A stretch of 64,000 nt of DNA from Antrihabitans auranticaus. Lineage in GTDB: Bacteria; Actinomycetota; Actinomycetes; Mycobacteriales; Mycobacteriaceae. The notes beneath the pieces were generated by a model, which saw only the letters and a program-made list of their open reading frames with translations, was not told the DNA's origin and did not search any database. Each line of letters opens with the position of its first letter. Within the stretch, counting starts at the first letter, position 1. A program made the translations under genes and the position numbers. The stretch covers positions 620,001 through 684,000 of the forward strand of contig NZ_JAEMNW010000004.1 in the NCBI RefSeq assembly GCF_016481275.1, written 5' to 3'. Shown piece after piece: positions 34,862-42,803 of the stretch.

Positions 34862-36111
34862 CCATAAACTCTCGCTCTGAATCCGAACGAATCGATCGGA
34901 TCTATCGCGAAGAGTACGGCCGGGTGGTTGCCTCGCTCGCCCGACGCTTCGGCGATCTCGATATCGCCGAAGACGCGGCGGGCGAGGCCCTGCTCATCGC
35001 CATCGAGCGGTGGCCGGTCGACGGCATCCCACCCAACCCTGGTGGCTGGCTGACGACCACTGCGAGCCACCGCGCTATAGACAGGATTCGCCGCGAGTCC
35101 CTGCGCGACACAAAGCATCAGGCAGCCATGATGATCGAAGATCCGACGCCCCACGAGCCGACCGGACTGGTCGAGGACGACCGCCTTCGGCTCGTATTCA
35201 CCTGCTGCCACCCGGCTCTCGCGCCCGAAGCGCGCGTTGCTCTCACCTTACGTTTGCTCGGCGGGCTCACGGTCGAGGAAATCGCTCGCGCCTTCCTGGT
35301 TGCAGAAACGACTATGGCGCAACGCATTACCCGCGCCAAGGCCAAAATCAAGTCCGCCCACATTCCGTTCCGAGTGCCCGACCGTGACGACGTCACCGAT
35401 CGGCTGGCCGGTGTCCTGACGGTCATTTACCTCGTCTTCAACGAGGGCTATCTCGCCGGTGCCGGCGAGGATCCGATTCGTGCCGACCTGACCGCCGAGG
35501 CGATCCGGCTCGGTCGCATTATGCGGCAACTGTTGCCTGACGACGGCGAGGTCGCCGGCCTGCTCGCCCTCATGCTGCTGACCGATGCGCGCAGCGCCGC
35601 CCGCGTCAGAGGCGGGGAACTCGTAACGATCGACGAGCAGGACCGCGGTGGCTGGAACCGTGCTCTCATCTCCGAGGGTCATGCACTGGTGCGTGAATGC
35701 CTGGCACGAGTGGCAGCACAGCGATCCCGACCCGGGCAATATCAGCTCTTGGCTGCGATCAACGCAGTCCACACCGACGCCCGGGACGCGCGCGACACCG
35801 ACTGGAGTCAGGTCGTCGCGCTCTACGACCAGCTGTATGCGATCGCGCCGACCCCGATCGTGGCACTCAATCGGGCTGTCGCCCTTGCCGAACTGGACGG
35901 TCCGGACGTTGCGCTGGCGATCATCGACAAGCTCGCCCTCGATCGGTACCACGCCTGGCACGCCGCGCGTGCCGACCTCCTGCGCAGGCTCGGGCACAGT
36001 ACCGAGGCGCGGTCCGCATACGACGCCGCGATTGCGGCAACGCAGAATTCCGCCGAGCGCGCCTACCTGACGAGGCGGCGCGATCACCTGGTTGCGCGGG
36101 GCGGAATCTGA
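34858..36111 (+). CDS. ECF42-type RNA polymerase sigma factor with C-terminal extension
   Basis: About 417 residues, roughly twice the usual ECF length. Sigma2 (YREEYGRVVASLARRFGDLD through AIDRIRRE, residues 15-82) and sigma4 (RVALTLRLLGGLTVEEIARA, near 130) are followed by a long C-terminal helical extension, which in ECF42 is thought to be TPR-like and needed for activity. There is no anti-sigma gene beside it, also typical of the group. The same promoter-like sequence precedes its own operon and the DUF6069 gene, suggesting autoregulation. Confidence 0.9.
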   Translation: MTINSRSESERIDRIYREEYGRVVASLARRFGDLDIAEDAAGEALLIAIERWPVDGIPPNPGGWLTTTASHRAIDRIRRESLRDTKHQAAMMIEDPTPHEPTGLVEDDRLRLVFTCCHPALAPEARVALTLRLLGGLTVEEIARAFLVAETTMAQRITRAKAKIKSAHIPFRVPDRDDVTDRLAGVLTVIYLVFNEGYLAGAGEDPIRADLTAEAIRLGRIMRQLLPDDGEVAGLLALMLLTDARSAARVRGGELVTIDEQDRGGWNRALISEGHALVRECLARVAAQRSRPGQYQLLAAINAVHTDARDARDTDWSQVVALYDQLYAIAPTPIVALNRAVALAELDGPDVALAIIDKLALDRYHAWHAARADLLRRLGHSTEARSAYDAAIAATQNSAERAYLTRRRDHLVARGGI

Positions 36112-36129
36112 AAAAAGTTTCCGAGGACC

Positions 36130-36157
36130 TGTCGTATCCGGTCGGCCCCGTTCGTGG
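36130..36157 (+). promoter_or_regulatory. Second ECF-sigma promoter copy, before the DUF6069 gene
   Basis: TGTCGTATC and CGTTCGTGG in the same arrangement as at 34440-34467, 48 bases upstream of the DUF6069 ATG. The bases between the two conserved blocks differ, as expected for conserved promoter elements rather than a duplication. Confidence 0.75.
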
Positions 36158-36205
36158 CACTTATGAGAGGCAGCAACGGGCCGCCGAACCACACAGGAGA
36201 TCGAC

Positions 36206-36637
36206 ATGACCACCACCGCTCACACCACGTCCACCGCCCGCACCAGCGCCGCTGCAGCCGCCGCATTCTGGCGTCCCGCCGCACTCGCGGCAGTCGGAGC
36301 CGCTGCGGCGACGACGGCGGTGGCAGCCGTCGCCCATGCTGCCGGCGTTTCCCTCGCGATCGAAGGCGAGCCGATTCCCCTCGCCGGTTTCGCGCAGCTG
36401 ACCCTGATCTTCTCCATCATCGGCATCGTTCTCGCCGCCGGGCTGCGCCGATGGGCGGGAAATCCGCGCGTCGCTTTTGTGCGGACCACGGTCGCACTGA
36501 CGGCCTTGTCGCTGGTCCCCGATGCGATCATCGATGCGTCGGTCGACACCAAGCTCACCCTGATGCTCACACATGTCGTGGCTGCCGTGATCGTGATCCC
36601 CGTGATCGCTTCGCGTCTCGTGCCCCGTCGCGGCTGA
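36206..36637 (+). CDS. DUF6069-type membrane protein
   Basis: About 143 residues, with four hydrophobic segments (starting near residues 22, 60, 90 and 115) and an Ala/Thr-rich N-terminus. Fits the DUF6069 family of small four-helix membrane proteins; role unknown. ATG 36206 follows AGGAGATCG. The promoter copy in front suggests that it belongs to the regulon of the adjacent ECF42-type sigma factor. Confidence 0.8.
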   Translation: MTTTAHTTSTARTSAAAAAAFWRPAALAAVGAAAATTAVAAVAHAAGVSLAIEGEPIPLAGFAQLTLIFSIIGIVLAAGLRRWAGNPRVAFVRTTVALTALSLVPDAIIDASVDTKLTLMLTHVVAAVIVIPVIASRLVPRRG

Positions 36638-36685
36638 CGGAAATACGGTTCGACCGGCAGGTCATCGGGTATGCCAGTCCTGTAA

Positions 36686-36946
36686 CTGCCTACAGGGCTG
36701 GCAAACTGCGCGGACCACGGCGCCGCCGGCTATCTCGCGAACGGCAGGACGGTCTACTGCACACAGGTCGCGCGGACCTGCACCGACGTGTGCCGACTGA
36801 CAAACGAATCCTTCGTGCCGAACTACCAACGATGCGGAGTGCGCTGCGGGGAGCCTCCGACATCCGGCGATAATCAGTCCGGCCTGTACGACTGCTTCAA
36901 TTCCGGTGCCCCATATCAGGATTGCGTCGCCGCAATGCCCCGCTAG
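36686..36946 (+). pseudogene. Cysteine-rich open frame without a start codon
   Basis: An 86-codon frame bounded by TAA (36683) and TAG (36944-36946). It contains eight cysteines in evenly spread pairs (ANCADHG, TVYCTQV, RTCTDVC, QRCGVRC, YDCFN, YQDC) and about four-fifths of its codons end in G or C, like real genes here. No ATG, GTG or TTG lies near its upstream end, so it may be the remnant of a secreted disulphide-rich protein that has lost its signal peptide, or an indel may hide the start. It follows the DUF6069 gene. Confidence 0.4.
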
Positions 36947-36970
36947 CTCGGGTCGCGTCCAGTTGCGACG

Positions 36971-37738
36971 TCAGGCCTTGCGGGCTCCGACGTAGGCGTC
37001 CGCCCACGCGCCGATGATGCGGCCGGCCCGCTGCGCCTGACCGGGGCGGGTGAGGAAATGCTCGGAACCTTCGAGGGAGACGAAACTCCGCGGGTGACGT
37101 GCGGTGCGAAAGATCTCGCTCGCATTCTCGATCCCGACGGTGTTGTCCGTCGGCGAGTGCAGAACCAGCAGGGGCAGTTTCAGCGCACGGATCTTCTCCT
37201 GCAGTCGTGCGTTCCGGACGTCCTCGACAAAGGCCTTCTTAAGGGTGAGCGTTCGCCCGCCGACCATCCATTCGGCGCTGCCCTCCGAGAGGACGCGGTC
37301 GACAACGGCGTCGTATTGCTTCTCGGCATGTGCTGGATCGACAGGTGCGCCAACGGTGACGACCGCGCGGACACCGGGTGATTGCCGTGCCGCAGCAATC
37401 ACTGCAGCGCCGCCGAACGAGTGACCGATCAAGATGTCGGCAGCCGTCCCACGTTCGGTCATGAACTCGCAGGCGCGCACTATGTCGTCGACCTTGACGG
37501 TGAACGAACCGTCACCCCAGTCGCCTTCTGAATCGGCGAGGCCGAGAGCGTCGAAGCGAAGCATGCCAATTCCGTCGGCCGCCAACTGTTTACAGATTCG
37601 TGCGGACGCGGGGGAGTCCTTGCCGAGGGTGAATCCATGGGCGAAGACACCCCAGCCGCGTATCTTGCCGGATGGTCGATCGATGATTCCGGCGAGTTGC
37701 GGTCCTGTGGAGCTGGGAAATGTGACGCGTTCAGCCAT
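36971..37738 (-). CDS. Alpha/beta hydrolase (S33/dienelactone-hydrolase-like)
   Basis: About 255 residues. Nucleophile elbow GHSFGGAAV near residue 106, an Asp in LHSPTDNTV and His in GSEHFLTRP complete the triad. The HGFTLGKDSPASARI segment resembles proteins related to OsmC-linked hydrolases. Cytoplasmic; substrate unknown. ATG 37738. Divergent from the glutamine amidotransferase with a 216-base gap that shows no clear operator. Confidence 0.85.
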   Translation of the reverse strand: MAERVTFPSSTGPQLAGIIDRPSGKIRGWGVFAHGFTLGKDSPASARICKQLAADGIGMLRFDALGLADSEGDWGDGSFTVKVDDIVRACEFMTERGTAADILIGHSFGGAAVIAAARQSPGVRAVVTVGAPVDPAHAEKQYDAVVDRVLSEGSAEWMVGGRTLTLKKAFVEDVRNARLQEKIRALKLPLLVLHSPTDNTVGIENASEIFRTARHPRSFVSLEGSEHFLTRPGQAQRAGRIIGAWADAYVGARKA

Positions 37739-37954
37739 CCACGATTTGTATCACTCCAACCGCGTGAGTAATCCCGTTGTGAAGATCGGCCGAAAATTTT
37801 CGAGTACTGTCCGTGCCGGTTGCAGACGAATTCGCGTTCGCCTGGGCTTGATTCTTGCCGGGCTCGCGGGACATCGGGCGCACGGACCGTAGCTGAATCG
37901 GCCACCTTGTGGTACGCCGAGAAGCACGAGTACGTCTTCCGAAGGGAAGTGTGT

Positions 37955-38824
37955 ATGTGTCGCCTGTTCGGTATGTCGGCCGCGCCGCAGCGAGTGCACG
38001 CAACATTCTGGCTTTTGGAAGCGCCGGACAGTTTGGCGCAGCAGAGCCGGCTCGAGCCCGACGGCACCGGGTTGGGAATATTCGCCGCCGACGGATCGCC
38101 GCTGGTGGAAAAGGAGCCCATCGCGGCGTATCAGGACGCCGAGTTCGCCCGTGAAGCCAAGGAACGCGAATCGGTCACGTTCATCGCACACATTCGATAC
38201 GCGTCCACCGGCGGCTTGCTGCCGCGAAATACGCATCCCTTCGAGCAGAAAGGTCGTTTGTTTGCGCACAACGGAGTCGTCGAGGGTCTCGATGATTTGG
38301 TAGAAGAACTCGGCGAATACCGAGACCTAGTCGTCGGTGACACCGACTCCGAGCGTGTCTTCGCGCTGATCACCAAACGTACGGACCTCCATAGCGGAGA
38401 CGTCGCCGCAGGTATTGCCGATGCGGTGCAATGGCTTTCGCAAAATGTGCCGATCTACGCGGTCAATCTGGTGCTGACGACGCCTACCGACCTGTGGGCG
38501 CTCCGCTACCCGGACACGCACCCGCTGTACGTGCTCGAGCGGAGCGCGGGCGGACCGCACGGTGGACGCCACCTCGACCATGCCAGCACCGCTGGTCGAG
38601 TCCGCGCGCGCAGTGGCGCGTTGGCCGAATACCCAGCTGTGATCGTCGCCAGCGAACGAATGGACGAAGATCCAGGCTGGCGCCCGCTTACCTCCGGTGA
38701 ATTACTGCACGTCGATGGCGGGCTCAACGTCGACTCGCGCGTCGTTCTCCCTGACGCGCCGCGGTTCCCGCTTACCCTCGATCAATTGACCGCAGGCGCG
38801 GCCGCATCGCAAGCCGCGAAGTAG
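37955..38824 (+). CDS. Class II glutamine amidotransferase
   Basis: About 289 residues. Ntn hydrolase: after removal of Met, Cys2 (MCRLFGM) is the nucleophile; FAHNGVVEG and VGDTDSERVF are the expected glutaminase motifs. No synthetase domain follows, so it would supply ammonia to a separate partner or be a stand-alone YafJ-like enzyme. ATG 37955 with AGGGAAG upstream; the start must be here because Cys2 has to become the N-terminus. Converges on the pyruvate oxidoreductase. Confidence 0.9.
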   Translation: MCRLFGMSAAPQRVHATFWLLEAPDSLAQQSRLEPDGTGLGIFAADGSPLVEKEPIAAYQDAEFAREAKERESVTFIAHIRYASTGGLLPRNTHPFEQKGRLFAHNGVVEGLDDLVEELGEYRDLVVGDTDSERVFALITKRTDLHSGDVAAGIADAVQWLSQNVPIYAVNLVLTTPTDLWALRYPDTHPLYVLERSAGGPHGGRHLDHASTAGRVRARSGALAEYPAVIVASERMDEDPGWRPLTSGELLHVDGGLNVDSRVVLPDAPRFPLTLDQLTAGAAASQAAK

Positions 38825-38830
38825 AGCGGC

Positions 38831-40609
38831 TCATTTTTGCCGGAGGTTGATCTGCGACGCGCGCGGAATGTTGCGCAGGTTAGATTTGGCCATCTGCACC
38901 GCTTCGCCCATGCCGCCGTTCATGACGATCTTCGAGATCGCGAGTGCGAAACCCTTGACCTGCTCGCCTGAGATCGTCGGCGGCAGTGACAGGGCGAGCG
39001 GATCGGTGACGACGTCGACCAGCGCCGGACCCTCGTGCGCCAACGCTTCTCGCAAACCCGACTCGATGTCGGCGGGATCTTCGATCCGTCGGCCCGATAT
39101 GCCGAGCGCGGTTGCCACCGCGGCGTAGTCGACGGCGGGTACGTCGACGCCGAAGTCTTTCAAGCCGTCGACGAGCATCTCGAGCTTGACCATGCCGAGC
39201 GTCGAATTATTGAACACGACAATCTTCACCGGAAGGCGATACATCGCAACCGTGACCAACTCGCCGAGCAGCATGGACAACCCGCCGTCACCGGATACCG
39301 AAATGACCTGCCGACCGGGCTGCGCTGTTTGCGCGCCGATCGCGTGTGGCAAGGCGTTGGCCATCGAACCGTGTAGCGCCGAAGACACGAATCGTCGTAA
39401 CCCGTTCGGGTTGAGGTACCGCGCAGTCCATACGTTGCACATGCCTGTATCGGAGGTGAAGATCGCGTCGTCGGCTGCGAGATCGTCGAGGATCGAGGCC
39501 ACGTACTCGGGGTGAATGGGCCGTCGTTGTTTGACGGGTGTCGTATATGCGCCAACAACTTTCGTCATCAGCTTGCGGTGCAACTCGAGATTGCGCTCGA
39601 GGAAAGTCCGGTCGGATTTGCGCTGTACGAGCGGCGCCAATGCGGCGAGTGTTGCCCGTACGTCGCCGTGGACGGCGAGGTCGACGCTGGTGCGACGGCC
39701 GAATTTTTCTGCGGCAATGTCGATCTGGGCAGTTTTGACGTTGTGGGGGAGGAATTGGTCATAGGGGAAGTCGGTGCCGACGAGCAGAAGCAGATCGGTG
39801 TCGTGGATGCCGGCGTTTGCAGCGCCGTAGCCGAGCAGGCCGGTCATCCCGACGTCGAGCGGGTTGTCGTACTGGATCCATTCCTTCCCGCGTAGCGAAT
39901 GCCCGATCGGCGCAGCGACGGTGTCGGCGAATGCAATGAGTTCGTCGTGCGCGCCGCGCACCCCTGCGCCTGCGAAGACCGCGACTCGGCTTGCCTGGTT
40001 TATCGCGTCGGCGAGCGCGCGGATATCGGATTCGGCGGGCTGAAGGGTCGGCTGCGCCGTGCGAACCGCCCTCGGCGCCGGCACTGACGCACGCATCGCG
40101 GCAATGTCACCGGGCAGCGTGATGACCGAAACCCCCATGCGGGCAACGGCATGCTGAATCGCGCTGTGCACGACGCGCGGCGACTGCTCAGGTGTGCTGA
40201 TCAGCTCCGCGTAGTGCGAGCACTCCACGAACAGTCGGTCCGGGTGAGTTTCCTGAAAGTACGACGTGCCGATCTGCGAGCTCGGAATGTGCGACGCAAT
40301 CGCGAGAACCGGTGCACCCGAACGATGTGCGTCATAGAGGCCGTTGATGAGGTGCAGGTTTCCCGGACCGCACGACCCGGCGCAGACAGCGAGCTCGCCA
40401 GTGATCTGCGCGTCGGCGGCCGCTGCGAACGCAGCAGCTTCCTCGTGTCGCACATGAATCCAGTCGATTCCGCCCTGGGCGGCTCCACCGGTTTTGCGGA
40501 CGGCGTCGACGATGGGGTTGAGACTGTCGCCAACGATTCCGTAGATCCGTTTGACACCGGTGTCCCGCAGCTGCTCGACGAGTTGCTCTGCCACCGTTTG
40601 CGCTGCCAT
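38831..40609 (-). CDS. Thiamine-diphosphate pyruvate:quinone oxidoreductase (PoxB-like)
   Basis: About 592 residues. Oxidises pyruvate to acetate and CO2, feeding electrons to quinone at the membrane. PYR domain with the catalytic Glu in HVRHEEAAAFAAAADA, an FAD/central domain, and a PP domain with GDGGLSMLLGEL ending in NNSTLG (ThDP-Mg site). The C-terminal amphipathic tail (AKSNLRNIPRA) could bind membrane, as in E. coli PoxB. ATG 40609 has GAGGTGG upstream. The SDR lies 99 bases upstream on the same strand. Confidence 0.88.
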   Translation of the reverse strand: MAAQTVAEQLVEQLRDTGVKRIYGIVGDSLNPIVDAVRKTGGAAQGGIDWIHVRHEEAAAFAAAADAQITGELAVCAGSCGPGNLHLINGLYDAHRSGAPVLAIASHIPSSQIGTSYFQETHPDRLFVECSHYAELISTPEQSPRVVHSAIQHAVARMGVSVITLPGDIAAMRASVPAPRAVRTAQPTLQPAESDIRALADAINQASRVAVFAGAGVRGAHDELIAFADTVAAPIGHSLRGKEWIQYDNPLDVGMTGLLGYGAANAGIHDTDLLLLVGTDFPYDQFLPHNVKTAQIDIAAEKFGRRTSVDLAVHGDVRATLAALAPLVQRKSDRTFLERNLELHRKLMTKVVGAYTTPVKQRRPIHPEYVASILDDLAADDAIFTSDTGMCNVWTARYLNPNGLRRFVSSALHGSMANALPHAIGAQTAQPGRQVISVSGDGGLSMLLGELVTVAMYRLPVKIVVFNNSTLGMVKLEMLVDGLKDFGVDVPAVDYAAVATALGISGRRIEDPADIESGLREALAHEGPALVDVVTDPLALSLPPTISGEQVKGFALAISKIVMNGGMGEAVQMAKSNLRNIPRASQINLRQK

Positions 40610-40708
40610 CGGAACCACCTCTTCGAGACGACGACTATTGCCGCACGGTAACACCCGAGGGTTCGGTTGGTAGGGCGAAAGGCGTTGGAGTTTCCCCTGA
40701 ATAGGTGC

Positions 40709-41609
40709 TCAGCGGACCGGGTCGGCGGCTCCGGCGAAGGCGGGCGTCTGCGAAGTCGAATCATCCTTCGGGAGGAATCGATGGATCAAGCCGAATGCGG
40801 TCGCGTAGGTGGTCGGGAAGTGGCGCTTCAGGTGCCAGACCACGGTGGCGTCCAGTTGCGGCACGACGTAGAGCTGCCCTCTGTCGTTGGCGTCGAGGGT
40901 TGTCCTGGCAACTGTATCTGCGGAAAACCCCGTCCAGCGCATGAGAAACTCTCCGAGCCCGGCCGACGGCCCACTGATTCGGGTCGAGTCGAGAATGTTG
41001 GTTTTCACGAAGGTCGGGCACAACACGGTGACCGATACGCCGCTCCCACTGAGTTCGGCGGCCATGGTCTCCGACAGTGACATGACCCCGGCCTTCGAGA
41101 CGTTGTATGCGCCCATCCCAGGCGCGGCAGCGAAGCCGGCCGCGGAGGCGACATTGATGATCCCGGTTCGGCGATCTTGTGCGCGAAGCTGTTTCGTGAA
41201 GAGCTCACAGCCGTGGACGACACCCCAGAGGTTGATCCCGAGTGTCCACTCCCAGTCGTCGAGTCCGATGTCGCCGACCTCTTTCCCACCGATCCCGACG
41301 CCGGCGTTGTTGATCACCAGGGTCGGTGGTCCGCCGAAGATCAGCTCCGTGTGCATTGCCAGGCTTTCGACGTCTTTCCGGTTGGAGACGTCACACAGGA
41401 CTGCGTGCGCCTTGCCGGGGTGCGAACGGGCGATCAGTCTGACGGTGTCGTCGGCGCGGTTCTTGTCGATGTCCGCGCAGATAACTTCGCCGCCTCGTTT
41501 GGCGAGTTCGATTGCGAATGCACGGCCGATTCCACTGCCGGCGCCGGTGACTACGGCACGGGCATTCCGGGAGGGGCCGGGAGCGAAGCAGTGTCTCGAG
41601 TCCGAACAT
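40709..41609 (-). CDS. Short-chain dehydrogenase/reductase, probable indel near the start
   Basis: NAD(P)-dependent SDR: VVTGAGSGIGRAF, the NNAG motif in LVINNAGVGIGG, and catalytic INVASAAGF with YNVSK (Ser-Tyr-Lys). Residues past YNVSK reach SADTVARTTLDAND, an extended C-terminus. The natural start appears to be ATG 41609 (MFGLETLLR): it lies one base after CAGGTGGGCTGACC, the same leader found before the MerR start. That start is in a different frame from the SDR core. The two join if one base is removed in the GC-rich run at about 41568-41582. An in-frame start further upstream (about 41659) is the alternative. Divergent from the di-iron protein gene. Confidence 0.82.
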
Positions 41610-41659
41610 GGGTCAGCCCACCTGTTTCTGTGTAGTCGATCGCACACAGCGTCCGCCAT

Positions 41660-41749
41660 GACTGTGCCAGTTGTCAATGGCGTGATCGCGCTGCGCCGGC
41701 ACGAGAGCCCGTCGCGGCGCGGCAACCACGCCATTGACAACTGGCACAG
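41660..41749. repeat. Long inverted repeat with MerR-site half elements
   Basis: Perfect 24-bp arms at 41660-41683 and 41726-41749, with a partly self-complementary 42-base centre. Each arm contains ACTGnnnCAGT, an 11-base dyad also found before the MerR gene at 44405-44417. It lies between the divergent SDR and di-iron genes, so it may be a double operator or cruciform. Confidence 0.8.
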
Positions 41750-41852
41750 TTAGTGCTGACATAAAGGTGTCGCGCGAATGCCGCCGATCGAGCGCACGGT
41801 CTCGGAGCGGCATTGAATTTGGTCTTCCTGCTATGGATTTGGAGAAACTGCA

Positions 41853-42803
41853 ATGGCGCTGGATCTCGAGGAAACGCTCGCTAAGGTCAAAGAGCGGCAA
41901 TGGGCCCTCGCTGACATCGATTGGGACGCGCCGGGCGCGGAGACCATCAGCGCGGAGTTCAAACCGAAGCTGAAGGCATTCATGGCCGATCTGGCGTGGA
42001 TCGAGAACGTCGGAGCGCGGGGCTTTGCAGCACTGGCGCGGAAAGCCCCCAACGACACTCTGCGGGAGATCTACACGTACTTCCATGCCGAGGAGCAACG
42101 TCACGCCAATGCAGAACTCGCGCTGATGAAGCGGTGGGGAATGCTCGACGACGGCGAGATGCCCGAACCCAACGTCAATATCAGAATGGCGATGGACTGG
42201 CTGGATCGATTCGGCGACGACATGTCGATGTCCGCGCTCGGAACGGTCATCCCGATGCTCGAGGTAGCACTCGACGGCGCGTTGTTGAAGTTCCTCCTCG
42301 AGGAGGTACATGATCCGGTCTGCGATCAAGTGTTCGCCAAGATCAACAACGACGAATCACGCCACATCGCAGTCGGTTTCGAGGTCCTGGACATGCTCGG
42401 TCATGGCAAACTCCGAAAACTGCTGATCGAGTTCGTCGGCACCGTTGCGTCGCCGAGCTTGATAGTCGGAGCGGCCGTATATATTCCGTTGCTCAATCGC
42501 ACGCGCAACGAAGTCGTCGACATGGGATTTGCGGCCGAACGCTTGTACTTCGCGATGGACCGTTTCAAGAAGCTCGGCGACCGCAGCACATTCACCCCTC
42601 GCATGCCGCTCTACCAAGTGGTCAAATGGCATGCCAGCCTGGTGGTCAACTCCAAGCATCCCTACCATCTGCTCGCCAACACCATGGTGTGGGCGAGCGA
42701 CCGGATTCCGCGTCGAGCGTTCCCTGCGATCCCGTCCTGGTTCAACGAGATCACTCACGAACCTGTGAGCGTCGGCACCGCACGTCAGGAGTCGGCGGCA
42801 TGA
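41853..42803 (+). CDS. Ferritin-like di-iron protein
   Basis: About 316 residues, all-helical. Two ExxH-type iron motifs (AEEQRHANAEL near residue 80, and DESRHIAVGFE near 170) with further Glu residues on the helices in between (IENVGARGF, LEVALDGALL) outline a carboxylate-bridged di-iron site. Could be an oxygenase or oxidase rather than a store. ATG 41853 follows GGAGAAACTGCA. Its TGA overlaps the ATG of the flavin monooxygenase, so the products probably act together. The MerR-site repeat lies upstream. Confidence 0.8.
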   Translation: MALDLEETLAKVKERQWALADIDWDAPGAETISAEFKPKLKAFMADLAWIENVGARGFAALARKAPNDTLREIYTYFHAEEQRHANAELALMKRWGMLDDGEMPEPNVNIRMAMDWLDRFGDDMSMSALGTVIPMLEVALDGALLKFLLEEVHDPVCDQVFAKINNDESRHIAVGFEVLDMLGHGKLRKLLIEFVGTVASPSLIVGAAVYIPLLNRTRNEVVDMGFAAERLYFAMDRFKKLGDRSTFTPRMPLYQVVKWHASLVVNSKHPYHLLANTMVWASDRIPRRAFPAIPSWFNEITHEPVSVGTARQESAA

